Position numbers and translations under genes: made by a program
Part shown: positions 8,820 to 17,474 of the stretch, piece after piece
Position numbering within the stretch: position 1 is the first letter of the stretch
Layout: each line of letters opens with the position of its first letter
Assembly (NCBI GenBank): GCA_963835535.1
Contig: CAWIFL010000002.1
Span: 62,001-126,000 of the forward strand
Reading direction: 5' to 3'
Source: Fen-1245 sp963835535
Lineage (GTDB): Bacteria; Gemmatimonadota; Gemmatimonadetes; Gemmatimonadales; JACORV01
DNA length: 64,000 nucleotides
The notes under the pieces: model-generated
What the model saw: the letters and a program-made list of their open reading frames with translations, nothing else
Told to the model about the DNA's origin: nothing
Databases searched by the model: none

Positions 8820-10459
8820 GCGTCGCCGCGCTCGCGGCGGCGTTGGCCCTCTATCTCGGCCTGGAGCGGACCGGCGCGGCGGGGATCCCGCTGGCCGTCC
8901 TGCGCGCCGTCGCGTGGGGCTCCGTCGCGCTGCTGCTGCTCGACCCCGGCTGTCATCGGAGCGGCCGGGGTGAGCCCGCGGTCGTGCTCCTCGATGCCTC
9001 GCTCTCGATGTCGGATCCCGGCGACCCGGCGGCCGGCGGCGCGCGCTGGCAGGCGGCGCTCGACAGCGCACGCGCCATCGCGGGTCCCAGGGGCCACGTG
9101 CTGCTGTTCGGAGAGGAGCCGACGTCGCTGCGCCCCGGTGCGCACCCATACGCCGCGGCCACGCGGCTCCTGCCCGCCTGGCGCGAGGCGGCGGCGCTGG
9201 GAGGGGAGATCTCGGTCGTAACCGACGGCGAGGTGGACGACGCTGCCGACCTCCCCGACGACTTCACGGCGACGCGCGTGGTCGTGGTTCCGAGGCCCGC
9301 GCGCACCGACGTGGGGATCGCGGCCCTCGCTCTTCCCATCTCCTTCCGCGCCGGCGATACGGTCACGGCGGTCGTGGCGGTCGTCTCGGCCGGCACGGCG
9401 CCGGGCGACACCGCGACGCTGGAGCTTCGGGAGGGCTCGCGTGTGGTCGCACACGAACGGGTGGCCGTCGGCGCGGGAGGCGTGTTCCGCCGCGAGCTGA
9501 AGTTCGTTCCTGGCCCCCCTGCCGCTGGCGCCGACCGCGAGGTGCGGCGCTACGAGGCCCGCGTCCGGGGGATCAAGGCCGACGCCGAGCCGCGGGACGA
9601 CGTCCGCGCGCTGGTCGCGGAAGTCACCCGCGCCAGCGCCATCGCCCTCTTCTCCGACAGTCCGGATTGGGACTTCCGCACGCTGGTCTCCACGCTGAGG
9701 GCGACGAGCGGCGTGCCGGTCGCGGCCTTCGTGCACCTGGCGAGCGGCTCGTGGCGCGACGCGGCGACCCTGCATCTGGTGTCGGACGGCGCGGTGGCGG
9801 CGGCCGCCCGCGACGCCGAGCTGGTCGTGGCCCACGGCACGCCGCTGGGCGCGGCCGCGATCCTGGCGCGCGCGCGCCACAACGTCTGGCGGTGGTCGCC
9901 GGACCGGGGGCCGACGGCCACCGGTGACTGGTACGTCACGCCGACGGACGCGCCCTCGCCGCTGGGCGCCGCGCTGGCCGGCGTGCCTGCCGAGAGCCTG
10001 CCGCCGCTCGAGGCCGTGGGCGTGCCGGTGCGGGACACGGCGGCCTGGGTCGGTCTGGCGGCGCAGCTCGCCCGCCGCGGCCGCCCGCGGCCCGTGATCG
10101 AGGGCTCCGAGGCGGGCGGCCGACGCACGTTGCGCGTGACGGGCTCCGGCCTCTGGCGCTGGGCGAGCCAGGGTGGCGTCGCCCAGGAGGGGTACCGCGC
10201 GCTGACGGCGGCGATGACCGATTGGCTGCTGGGCGAAACGGAGCGGCGCTCGCCCGCCTTGGAGGCCGCGCGCGACTCCCTCACCCGCGGGCTGGACGAG
10301 TTCCTGCCAAGACGGCGGACGGTGAGCGCGCAGCCCGGAGAGCGGGGGGTGGCGACAGGGGCGACGATCTCCGTGAGACAATCGCCGTGGCTCTATGCGG
10401 CGGCCCTGGGCGCGCTCATGTTGGAGTGGATTGCGAGACGACGGAGAGGGATGCGATGA
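8804..10459 (+). CDS. Membrane protein with von Willebrand factor A-like domain
   Basis: Unnamed protein of 551 residues with two N-terminal membrane helices, a VWA-like domain with a MIDAS motif (Asp64-Ala-Ser66-Leu-Ser68), a long beta-rich extracytoplasmic region and one C-terminal helix before a basic tail (RRRRGMR). This architecture resembles the BatA/BatB-like and glutamine-amidotransferase-like membrane proteins of diderm bacteria; the exact role is unknown. The GTG start overlaps the hisA end by 16 bases. Confidence 0.6.
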   Translation: MLVAVGVAALAAALALYLGLERTGAAGIPLAVLRAVAWGSVALLLLDPGCHRSGRGEPAVVLLDASLSMSDPGDPAAGGARWQAALDSARAIAGPRGHVLLFGEEPTSLRPGAHPYAAATRLLPAWREAAALGGEISVVTDGEVDDAADLPDDFTATRVVVVPRPARTDVGIAALALPISFRAGDTVTAVVAVVSAGTAPGDTATLELREGSRVVAHERVAVGAGGVFRRELKFVPGPPAAGADREVRRYEARVRGIKADAEPRDDVRALVAEVTRASAIALFSDSPDWDFRTLVSTLRATSGVPVAAFVHLASGSWRDAATLHLVSDGAVAAAARDAELVVAHGTPLGAAAILARARHNVWRWSPDRGPTATGDWYVTPTDAPSPLGAALAGVPAESLPPLEAVGVPVRDTAAWVGLAAQLARRGRPRPVIEGSEAGGRRTLRVTGSGLWRWASQGGVAQEGYRALTAAMTDWLLGETERRSPALEAARDSLTRGLDEFLPRRRTVSAQPGERGVATGATISVRQSPWLYAAALGALMLEWIARRRRGMR

Positions 10460-10580
10460 GAAGTGAGAGGTGAGAGGTGAGAAGGCGAAGTGAGACGTGA
10501 GAAGCAACTGCGTGAGAGGCAAAGGCGTGAGAAGGCCCTTCTCACCTGAACTTCTCACTTGATCTTCTCACCTCTCACCC
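10460..10580. repeat. GTGAGAAG-type repeat patch with long inverted repeats
   Basis: Low-complexity spacer between the VWA gene and ftsY made of variants of GTGAGAAG and its complement. A 16-bp perfect inverted repeat pairs 10469-10484 with 10564-10579. Inside it a nearly gapless palindrome pairs 10527-10535 with 10537-10545. The right half is a 13-bp tandem repeat, three units at 10538-10576, each starting CTTCTCAC. The transcript could fold into a nested hairpin just upstream of ftsY. No coding potential is apparent. Confidence 0.85.
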
Positions 10581-10596
10581 TTGGGGAGGGTCTCTG

Positions 10597-11496
10597 GTAG
10601 GTCTGTGGAGCAAGCTCAAGCAACTCGCCGTCACCGACGTTGGGGCGCTCCTGCGCGGCCTCCCCAAGGAGGATCTGCGCGAGTTCGAGCGCACCCTGAT
10701 CGAGGCGGACCTCGGCGTCGCCGCCGCCGCCGACCTGGTCGCCGAGGTCGAAGCCCAAGTGCGGCGCGGGAAGGTGAAGACGGCCGAGGACGTGCGCGCG
10801 GCGCTCGAGGAGCGGCTCCTTGCGATCCTCGCGCAGCCGGGCGCGGACCCGGGCGTGGTCGCGCGCGGAGCGGGCGGCTCCACCGTGATCCTGATGGTCG
10901 GCGTGAACGGCACCGGAAAGACCACGGCCGCGGCGAAGCTCGCCAGGCGCCTCGCGGCGGAGGGCCGGAAGGTCCTGCTGGTCGCCGCCGACACCTATCG
11001 CGCCGGCGCGGTGCAGCAGCTGGAGCAGTGGGCCGGGCGGGTCGGCGTGCCGTGCATCAAGGGTACTCCGGGCGGCGACCCTGCCGCGGTGGTGTTCGAC
11101 GCGATCACCGCCGCCGCGTCACGGGGCCTCGACACGATCATCGCGGACACGGCGGGCCGGCTCCACACGCAGGACGACCTGATGAAGGAGCTGCAGAAGA
11201 TCGCGCGGATCGCCGCGCGGAAGTCCGAGGGGGCGCCGCACGAGACCCTCCTCGTCCTCGACGGCTCGACCGGGCAGAACGCCGTGGCGCAGGGCAAGGT
11301 GTTCAAGGCCGCGCTCCCCATCACCGGGCTGTTCGTCACGAAGCTCGACGGGACGGCGCGCGGCGGGGCGGTGGTCGCGCTGCGCAAAGAGCTGGGCCTG
11401 CCGATCCGTTTCCTCGGCGTGGGCGAGGCCGCCGGCGACCTCGAGGTCTTCGAGCCGGCGCAGTACGCGCGGAGACTGCTTGGCGACGACCGCTAG
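10597..11496 (+). CDS. ftsY: FtsY, signal-recognition-particle receptor (non-canonical start)
   Basis: SRP receptor GTPase that docks ribosome-nascent-chain complexes at the membrane. The NG domain is complete: helical N domain (LWSKLKQLAVTDVGALL onward), P-loop GVNGTGKTT at about residue 102, ADTYRAGA, DTAGRLHTQ, TKLDGTARGG and GVGEAAGDLEVF. There is no acidic A domain, as in many bacteria. The N domain begins before any ATG, GTG or TTG in this frame; the first is GTG 10759, which would delete the N domain. A GGAGGG site at 10585-10590 sits six bases before a GTA at 10597, so that codon (or CTG 10603) is the likely start. Given coordinates assume GTA; 299 residues. Confidence 0.88.
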   Translation, partial: VGLWSKLKQLAVTDVGALLRGLPKEDLREFERTLIEADLGVAAAADLVAEVEAQVRRGKVKTAEDVRAALEERLLAILAQPGADPGVVARGAGGSTVILMVGVNGTGKTTAAAKLARRLAAEGRKVLLVAADTYRAGAVQQLEQWAGRVGVPCIKGTPGGDPAAVVFDAITAAASRGLDTIIADTAGRLHTQDDLMKELQKIARIAARKSEGAPHETLLVLDGSTGQNAVAQGKVFKAALPITGLFVTKLDGTARGGAVVALRKELGLPIRFLGVGEAAGDLEVFEPAQYARRLLGDDR

Positions 11497-13573
11497 GTTC
11501 CGGCTCGACGCCCCCGTCCAGTTTCTCAAGGGCGTGGGGGAGCGGCGCGCGGAGCTGCTCGCCCGCATGGGCATCCGCACCGCCCGCGACCTCCTCTTCC
11601 ACATCCCGTTCCGCTACCTCGACGCCACCCAGATCACGCCCATCGCGCGGGTGCGGGACGCGCGCGTCGGCACGGACGTCACCGTCGTGGGCCGCGTGAT
11701 CTCGACCGGCGTCATCCCGACGCGCCGCGGCCTGCGCGTCTTCCAGGCGGTGCTCCAGGACGCGTCGGGCCTGATCGAATGCGGCTGGCCCGGCCGGCCG
11801 TTCCTCGCGCGGCAGATCACCAAAGGACAGCTCCTCCTCGTCACCGGACCCGTGCGCCACTTCCACGGCAAGCAGCTCCAGCCGCGGGAGTTCATCGTGC
11901 TCGCGGAGGAGGACGAGGAGCCGCGCGGCAAGCTGCTCCCGGTCTACCGGGTGACCGAGGGGCTCACCGTGCGGCAGCTGCGGCGCCTCTTCGACCAGCA
12001 CCTCGACGGGCTCCTGGCCAACGTGGAGGACGAGCTGCCCGCGGCCTGGCGCACCGCGGCCGGCGCCGTCGACCTCAAGACCAGCCTCACCGCGGTACAC
12101 CGGCCCGAGACGATCGCGACGGCCGAGGCGGGGCGGCGGCGGCTCGCGTTCGAGGAGCTGATGCTCTTCCAGCTCGTGCTGGCGCGCGCCCGCTGGCTGG
12201 CGAAGCGCTCGCGCACCGGCATCCGCTTCGAGGTGCGGCGCGAGGCGACCACGGGGCTCCGCGAGCACCTGCCATTCGAGCTGACGGCGGCGCAGAAGCG
12301 CTGCATCCGGGAGATCGTCGCCGATCAGACCTCGCCGGAGCGCATGCACCGGCTGCTCCAGGGCGACGTCGGTTCGGGGAAGACCGTCGTGGCGCTGTTC
12401 GCGATGCTGGTCGCCGTCGAGAACGGCTATCAGGCCGCGATGATGGCGCCCACGGAGCTGCTGGCCGAGCAGCACGCCGCGACGCTCACGCGGCTCCTCG
12501 CGCCGCTCGGCATGATGCCCGAGCTCTTGATCGGGCGGATGACGGCCGCGGAGAAGGCGGCGACGCGCGCGCGCCTGGAGAGCGGCAGCGCGCGCCTGGT
12601 GGTCGGCACGCACGCGCTCATCCAGGAGGGCGTGGCGTTCGACAAGCTGGGCCTCGTCGTGATCGACGAGCAGCACCGCTTCGGCGTCGAGCAGCGCGCG
12701 CTCCTGGCCGAGAAGACCGCCGGACCGGCCCCCGACGTGCTCCTCCTTTCGGCGACGCCGATCCCGCGCACCCTCGCCTTGGCGCTCTACGGCGACCTCG
12801 ACGTCTCGCGTCTCGACGAGCAGCCGCCGGGCCGCAAGCCGATCAAGACGGCGATCCGCGGCGAGAAGTCCCGCGTGCGGGTCTTCGACTTCGTCCGGCG
12901 GGAGGTCCAGGCCGGGCACCAGGCGTACATCGTCTATCCGGTGATCGACGAGACCGAGACGCTCGACCTCAAGGCCGCGACGCGGATGGCGGACTTTCTG
13001 TCGAAGGAGATCTTCCCGGACCTCACCATCGGCCTGGTCCACGGCCGCGTCCCGGCCGACGAGCGCGACGTCGTGATGCGCCGCTTCCGCGCGGGCGAGA
13101 TCCAGGTGCTGGTGGCGACCACGGTGATCGAGGTCGGCATCGACGTCCCCAACGCCACCGTGATGGTGATCGAGCACCCCGAGCGCTTCGGCCTCGCGCA
13201 GCTGCACCAGCTGCGGGGCCGGATCGGGCGGGGGGCGGCGGCCAGCCACTGCATCCTGATGGTCGGGGAAGGGGAAGCCCGGGAACGGCTGGAGCGGTTC
13301 GCCGCGACCGAGGATGGCTTCGCCATTGCCGAGCTGGACCTCATGGAGCGCGGCCAGGGGGAGCTGGTCGGCGCCAGGCAGGCCGGCGCCGTGGAGTTCC
13401 GCTACGCCGACTGGACCAAAGACCTCGATCTCCTGGCCGTGGCCCACCGCCTCGCCCGCGACGTCATCGCCGCCGATCCGGCGCTCCAGGCGCGGGGCCT
13501 GAGCCCCGTCGTCGCACAGATCGGGCGCAGGTTCGAGCGCGGGCTGGAACTCTTCAGGGCGATCCCCGGTTAA
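11480..13573 (+). CDS. recG: RecG, ATP-dependent DNA helicase
   Basis: Branch-migration helicase that remodels stalled replication forks and Holliday junctions. An N-terminal wedge domain with an OB fold is followed by the helicase core: Walker A GDVGSGKT, the Walker B variant DEQH (VIDEQHRFGVEQR) typical of RecG, SATPIPRTLAL, and the C-terminal QLRGRIGRG motif VI. 697 residues, slightly short but complete. The TTG start lies within the last codons of ftsY (17-base overlap). Confidence 0.95.
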   Translation: MATTARFRLDAPVQFLKGVGERRAELLARMGIRTARDLLFHIPFRYLDATQITPIARVRDARVGTDVTVVGRVISTGVIPTRRGLRVFQAVLQDASGLIECGWPGRPFLARQITKGQLLLVTGPVRHFHGKQLQPREFIVLAEEDEEPRGKLLPVYRVTEGLTVRQLRRLFDQHLDGLLANVEDELPAAWRTAAGAVDLKTSLTAVHRPETIATAEAGRRRLAFEELMLFQLVLARARWLAKRSRTGIRFEVRREATTGLREHLPFELTAAQKRCIREIVADQTSPERMHRLLQGDVGSGKTVVALFAMLVAVENGYQAAMMAPTELLAEQHAATLTRLLAPLGMMPELLIGRMTAAEKAATRARLESGSARLVVGTHALIQEGVAFDKLGLVVIDEQHRFGVEQRALLAEKTAGPAPDVLLLSATPIPRTLALALYGDLDVSRLDEQPPGRKPIKTAIRGEKSRVRVFDFVRREVQAGHQAYIVYPVIDETETLDLKAATRMADFLSKEIFPDLTIGLVHGRVPADERDVVMRRFRAGEIQVLVATTVIEVGIDVPNATVMVIEHPERFGLAQLHQLRGRIGRGAAASHCILMVGEGEARERLERFAATEDGFAIAELDLMERGQGELVGARQAGAVEFRYADWTKDLDLLAVAHRLARDVIAADPALQARGLSPVVAQIGRRFERGLELFRAIPG

Positions 13574-13629
13574 ACAGGTGCGCGTCATCCAGTCACGTGG
13601 AAGCAGCAGCGTGTTTGCCGGGGGGAATC

Positions 13630-14520
13630 ATGTCCGAGAAAGCCGTGAAGCCGGTCGCCGCCATCGAAGCGCGCGGCTACACCTATCCCGACGTCCTGGT
13701 GTCCACGGATTGGGTCGCGAAACACTTCGAGGATCCGAAGGTCCGGCTCGTCGAATCTGACGAGGACGTGCTGCTGTACGAGACGGGCCACCTGCCCGGC
13801 GCCGTGAAGCTCGATTGGGTCGCCGACCTCAACGATCCCGTGCTGCGCGACTACCTGGATCGGGACCACTTCCAGCGCCTGCTCCGCTCGAAGGGGATCA
13901 ACCACGACACCACCGTCGTCTTCTACGGCGACAAGAACAACTGGTGGTCGACCTACGCCTTCTGGGTGTTCCGCCTCTTCGGTCTCTCGAACCTCAAGGT
14001 GATGGACGGCGGCCGGCTGCGCTGGGCCGAGGAAGGGCGCCCCATCACGACCTTCATGCCGAAGACCAGGGAAGGCAACGTCAGGATCGGCGACCGGAAG
14101 GACGCGCCGATCCGCGCGTTCCGTGACGACGTCCTCAAGCACGTCGACGCGCACGGCAAGCTGGTGGACGTGCGGAGCCCCGAGGAGTACCGCGGCGAGC
14201 GGCTCCACATGCCCGAGTACCCCAACGAGGGCGCCCTGCGCGGCGGGCACATCCCCGGCGCGAGGAGCATCCCGTGGGGCCGGGCCGTGGAAAGCGAGAC
14301 GCACTGCTTCCGCAGCGCGGCCGAGCTGCGCACGATCTACCAGGAGGAGATGGGGCTGAAGGCGGACGAGGAGACGATCGTCTACTGCCGCATCGGCGAG
14401 CGCTCGTCGCACACCTGGTTCGCCCTGACCTACCTGCTCGGCTTCACGAAGGTGCGGAACTACGACGGATCGTGGACGGAGTGGGGCAACCTGGTGAAGG
14501 CACCAGTTGAGAGGCCGTGA
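13630..14520 (+). CDS. Thiosulfate/3-mercaptopyruvate sulfurtransferase, two rhodanese domains
   Basis: Transfers sulfane sulfur to a thiol or cyanide acceptor. Two rhodanese domains: an inactive N-terminal one (about residues 15-140) and a catalytic C-terminal one with the active-site loop CRIGERS, the variant common in SseA/CysA-type enzymes. 296 residues. ATG 13630 follows a strong GGGGGAA site. The SufU-like scaffold directly downstream suggests a sulfur-handling pair, though this is context only. Confidence 0.9.
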   Translation: MSEKAVKPVAAIEARGYTYPDVLVSTDWVAKHFEDPKVRLVESDEDVLLYETGHLPGAVKLDWVADLNDPVLRDYLDRDHFQRLLRSKGINHDTTVVFYGDKNNWWSTYAFWVFRLFGLSNLKVMDGGRLRWAEEGRPITTFMPKTREGNVRIGDRKDAPIRAFRDDVLKHVDAHGKLVDVRSPEEYRGERLHMPEYPNEGALRGGHIPGARSIPWGRAVESETHCFRSAAELRTIYQEEMGLKADEETIVYCRIGERSSHTWFALTYLLGFTKVRNYDGSWTEWGNLVKAPVERP

Positions 14521-14530
14521 GATTGCAGGA

Positions 14531-14560
14531 GAGTTGCGAGACGGGGAGTTGCGAGCGGTT
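14531..14560. repeat. Short tandem direct repeat upstream of sufU
   Basis: The decamer GAGTTGCGAG occurs at 14531-14540 and 14546-14555 with a 15-bp period, in a purine-rich spacer resembling the patch before ftsY in style but not in exact sequence. Confidence 0.5.
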
Positions 14561-14578
14561 ACGAGGAGCGAGTCAGCG

Positions 14579-15085
14579 GTGGATAGAGAGACGCGGATCG
14601 CCTGGCTGGTGGATCACTATCAGCACCCGAGGCACCGGGGGAAGCTGGAGGGGGCCGACGTGCGCATGCCGGGCGGCAATCCGGGGTGCGGCGATCTCCT
14701 CGCGGCCTACCTGAAGGCCGACCCCGGCTCGGACCGCGTGGAGGCCCTGACGTACGAAGGGGAGGGCTGCACGCTGAGCCAGGCGGCGGCTTCGATCCTC
14801 GCGGAGCGGGTGAACAAGGAGCACCCGACCTTCGAGGCCGTGATGGCGATGAGCTACGAGGAGATGATGGAGATCCTGGGTCGCGACCTGGTCAGCTCGC
14901 GGCCTCGCTGCGCCACGCTGGCCCTCGGGACGCTGAAGGCCGCGGTGCGGCGCGTCGAGATGGACCGGCGGCTCCGTGCGGCCGGCCGGTCGGAAGAGGA
15001 GATTCGTGCCCTGCGCGGCGAGGCGCCGGTGTCGGAAGAAGCGGGCCTGGTCTTCGGCGAGCGCGTGGAGCGACGCGAGGGGTGA
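14579..15085 (+). CDS. sufU: SufU/IscU-type iron-sulfur scaffold or sulfur-acceptor protein
   Basis: NifU N-terminal-fold protein of 168 residues. All three conserved cysteines are present: Cys37 (NPGCGD), Cys64 (GEGCTLSQA) and Cys111 (RPRCATLA), so it should bind zinc or a cluster and accept sulfur from a cysteine desulfurase. No desulfurase or other suf gene is nearby. GTG 14579 is chosen because homology starts just after it; upstream TTG codons at 14507, 14534 and 14549 read through the repeat-rich spacer and are unlikely. A longer than usual C-terminal tail follows the last Cys. Confidence 0.83.
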   Translation: MDRETRIAWLVDHYQHPRHRGKLEGADVRMPGGNPGCGDLLAAYLKADPGSDRVEALTYEGEGCTLSQAAASILAERVNKEHPTFEAVMAMSYEEMMEILGRDLVSSRPRCATLALGTLKAAVRRVEMDRRLRAAGRSEEEIRALRGEAPVSEEAGLVFGERVERREG

Positions 15086-15098
15086 GGTCGCTCACTGC

Positions 15099-15863
15099 TC
15101 ATTGTATCTGCAGCGTATAGCTCCCCGTCTCTCCCGTCTTCGAGCTCCCGACCCAGATGGTGTACGCCCCCTGCGCCATGGCGATCGCCGCGAGCGAGGC
15201 CGTCGTGCCGGTGGTGTCCGCTGTCGCGGTGAGCGTGTTGCCCCCACCGGCCAGCGCCAGCTCCGGCGGGAACGACGTGGAAGTCTCGGTGAGGACGACC
15301 AGCTGGGTCTGCAAGAGCACCAGCGCGTAGGCGTGGGTGTAGTACAACGACCCCATCGGCCCCAGCCCGCAGTCCGCGGCCGTGATCGTCTGCGAGGTCG
15401 TGATCCCCGGGGTCACCCACACCGGGTCGCAGCCCCTCACCGCCGTCGTGTCCGTGGCCATCACGAAGCGGAAAGCGCCGCTCTGGCCCGTGTTGAGCGG
15501 GATCACCGCGAGCAGGTAGCTCCCGCTCCCCAGCATCATCCGAACGGTCGTCGCGGAGTCCGGCGCGTTCGTCAGCGCCGAGTTCATGATGATGGCCCCG
15601 TTCGAGTCGAAAAGTTGCAGCAGCGTCGTCAGACCGGGCGACGACAGGTGGAAGCGGACGTTGGTCTGGCTGTCGACAGCGAACTGATAGAGGCGCCGGC
15701 ACGTGTGCGCCGTGAGCGTGTCGGCGATCGAGTCCCCGAGCGTGTAGCTGGGGACCGGGACCGTGGGGCTGCAGCCCACGTCCGTCGCCCCGAGGCACGC
15801 GGTCGCGGCCACCGGAGCGCCCAACGCGGCGGCCAGGGCGAGGATTGCTCGAGTTTGACGCAC
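15099..15863 (-). CDS. Secreted protein with two PPC-like beta-sandwich domains
   Basis: Unnamed exported protein of 254 residues. A signal peptide (RAILALAAALGAPVAATAC) ends in a cysteine that could be lipidated, although the lipobox is weak. The rest is Thr/Ser/Gly-rich with two repeats of the pattern seen in pre-peptidase C-terminal domains (start GDSIADTL..., later TTSQTITAADC...; each ending G-Y/T-L). The GTG at 15863-15861 is preferred because a GGAGGAGG site lies seven bases before it; the frame extends 15 codons further. It is convergent with sufU and divergent from the nitrilase. No enzymatic motif is seen. Confidence 0.7.
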   Translation of the reverse strand: MRQTRAILALAAALGAPVAATACLGATDVGCSPTVPVPSYTLGDSIADTLTAHTCRRLYQFAVDSQTNVRFHLSSPGLTTLLQLFDSNGAIIMNSALTNAPDSATTVRMMLGSGSYLLAVIPLNTGQSGAFRFVMATDTTAVRGCDPVWVTPGITTSQTITAADCGLGPMGSLYYTHAYALVLLQTQLVVLTETSTSFPPELALAGGGNTLTATADTTGTTASLAAIAMAQGAYTIWVGSSKTGETGSYTLQIQ

Positions 15864-15944
15864 GGCAACGCCTCCTCCGCGACACCGGCCTGTCGGCTGG
15901 TCGGTCATCGAAACCTAGCTCATGAGCCTCGCGCGGCCAACGCG

Positions 15945-15972
15945 TTGACTTCCGGACCCGGATTTCTGTAAT
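15945..15972 (+). promoter_or_regulatory. Sigma70-like promoter of the nitrilase gene
   Basis: TTGACT at 15945-15950, a 16-bp spacer and TGTAAT at 15967-15972. The ATG at 15983 is only 10 nt after the -10 box, so the transcript may start at or within a few bases of the start codon. Confidence 0.7.
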
Positions 15973-15982
15973 TGGGCGCACC

Positions 15983-16915
15983 ATGGACAGATCGCGCAGC
16001 GTGCGCGTGGCCGCCGTCCAGGCGAGTCCCGCCTTCCTCGACCTCGACAAGACGATGGCTCGCCTCGACACGTGGGCGCGCCGGGCCGCGAAGGAAGGTG
16101 CCCAGGTCATCGCCTTCGCCGAGACTTGGATTCCGGGCTATCCGGCCTGGCTCGATTCCTCCCCCGACGCGGCGCTGTGGGGGCACGCCGGCGGCAAGGC
16201 CCTCTTCCAGCGCTTGGTCGAGAACGCGGTCGAGGTGCCGGGACCGGCCGCGCAGGCGCTCGCGGCCCTCGCGCGCGAGCTCAAGGTCACCCTCGTCGTC
16301 GGCGTCCACGAGCGGCGCGGCCGCACGCTCTACAACGCGCTTCTCACCTTCGGCCCCGACGGCGCGCTCGCCAACCACCACCGCAAGCTCATGCCCACCT
16401 ACCACGAGCGGATGGTCTGGGGCCAGGGCGACGGTGCCGGCCTCAAGGCCGTGCCGGCTGGCGGGGCGAAGGTCGGCGGCCTGATCTGCTGGGAGCACTG
16501 GATGCCGCTGGCGCGGCAGGCGATGCACGATGCGGACGAGGAGATCCACGTCGCGGCCTGGCCCGGCGTCCAGGAGATGCACCAGGTCGCCTCGCGCCAC
16601 TACGCGTTCGAGGGCCGGTGCTTCGTCGTCGCCGTCGGCAGCATTCTCGCCTTCGCCGACTGGCCCAAAGAGCTGCCACCGGCTGAGAAGTACGCCAACG
16701 ACCCGTCCGGGCTGGCGATCAAGGGGGGCAGCGCGATCATCGCGCCCAACGGCCGCTACCTCGCGGGACCCGTCTACGACACGGAGGCCGTCGTCGTCGC
16801 GGATTGCGACCTGGCGGAGATCACGCGTGAAGCGATGACGCTGGACGTGAGCGGGCACTACAGCCGCCCCAACGTCCTGCGGCTGACCGTCGACGACCGG
16901 CGCCAGCACCCATAG
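15983..16915 (+). CDS. Nitrilase-family carbon-nitrogen hydrolase
   Basis: Hydrolyses nitriles or related C-N bonds. The catalytic triad is in place: Glu47 (FAETWIPGYP), Lys135 (HRKLMPTYHERMVW) and Cys169 (ICWEHWMPLAR). The CWEHWMPLAR block and the extended lysine region are characteristic of true nitrilases (branch 1) rather than omega-amidases or biotinidases, so an aliphatic or aryl nitrilase, or a cyanide-hydrolysing relative, is most likely. 310 residues. It stands alone with its own promoter. Confidence 0.88.
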   Translation: MDRSRSVRVAAVQASPAFLDLDKTMARLDTWARRAAKEGAQVIAFAETWIPGYPAWLDSSPDAALWGHAGGKALFQRLVENAVEVPGPAAQALAALARELKVTLVVGVHERRGRTLYNALLTFGPDGALANHHRKLMPTYHERMVWGQGDGAGLKAVPAGGAKVGGLICWEHWMPLARQAMHDADEEIHVAAWPGVQEMHQVASRHYAFEGRCFVVAVGSILAFADWPKELPPAEKYANDPSGLAIKGGSAIIAPNGRYLAGPVYDTEAVVVADCDLAEITREAMTLDVSGHYSRPNVLRLTVDDRRQHP

Positions 16916-16944
16916 CAGGGGTGGGAACCTGGCGGGGGTCCTCT

Positions 16945-16955
16945 TACTATTAAAT
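16945..16955 (+). promoter_or_regulatory. Possible -10 region before the bacilliredoxin gene
   Basis: The AT-rich island TACTATTAAAT lies 3-13 nt before ATG 16959 in an otherwise GC-rich spacer. No convincing -35 box is visible. The close spacing again suggests a very short or absent leader. Confidence 0.35.
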
Positions 16956-16958
16956 ACC

Positions 16959-17423
16959 ATGGACCCACTCAGGATTATGCGTCAGCCGGCGCCCACGCAG
17001 CAGACGCTCTACGACGAGCGCTTCATCGCTCCGATGCGGAAGGAGCTCACCGACCTGGGCTTCCGGGAGATGCGCACCGCCGAGGAGGTGGATGCGCAGT
17101 TCAAGGACGCCTCGGGCACGATGATGGTCGTCGTGAACTCGATGTGCGGATGCGCGGCCGGCCGCGCGCGCCCCGGCATCGCGCTGGCGATGCGCCACCC
17201 GGTGCGCCCCCAGGTTCTCCGGACGGTCTTCGCCGGGCAGGATCGCGAGGCGACGGAGCGGGCGCGCAGCTACTTCGTCGGCCAACCGCCGTCCTCGCCG
17301 TCGGTCGGACTGTTCAAGGACGGCAAGCTGATCTGGATGATGCACCGGTTTCAGATCGAGGGACGGGACGCACCGGAGATCTCGGCCGAGCTGGTGGCGG
17401 CGTTCGACACGTACTGCAGGTAG
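16959..17423 (+). CDS. Bacilliredoxin (BrxA/BrxB family, YphP/YqiW)
   Basis: Thioredoxin-fold protein of 154 residues with the unusual active site Cys63-Gly-Cys65 (NSMCGCAAG). Family members remove bacillithiol from oxidised proteins. Whether this organism makes bacillithiol cannot be told here; no bsh gene is in the window. A second in-frame ATG at 16977 is possible. It lies just before asnS but is separated from it by a strong promoter. Confidence 0.9.
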   Translation: MDPLRIMRQPAPTQQTLYDERFIAPMRKELTDLGFREMRTAEEVDAQFKDASGTMMVVVNSMCGCAAGRARPGIALAMRHPVRPQVLRTVFAGQDREATERARSYFVGQPPSSPSVGLFKDGKLIWMMHRFQIEGRDAPEISAELVAAFDTYCR

Positions 17424-17435
17424 CCCCTCCGCGCG

Positions 17436-17464
17436 TTGACGGGGGCACAGGCCCCCGCTAGAAT
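17436..17464 (+). promoter_or_regulatory. asnS promoter with a palindrome in its spacer
   Basis: TTGACG (17436-17441), 17-bp spacer, TAGAAT (17459-17464); close to the sigma70 consensus. The ATG at 17475 is 10 nt further. A perfect inverted repeat with 7-bp arms (17440-17446 and 17451-17457, loop ACAG) fills the spacer between the two boxes and could be an operator. Confidence 0.8.
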
Positions 17465-17474
17465 CGCACGCCAC

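Noticed and set aside
10759..11496. GTG 10759 as the start of ftsY.
   Set aside because: It would remove the conserved helical N domain, which is clearly encoded upstream in the same frame.
14507..14578. TTG 14507 as the start of sufU.
   Set aside because: It would add about 24 residues read from a repeat-rich spacer; conserved sequence starts right after GTG 14579.
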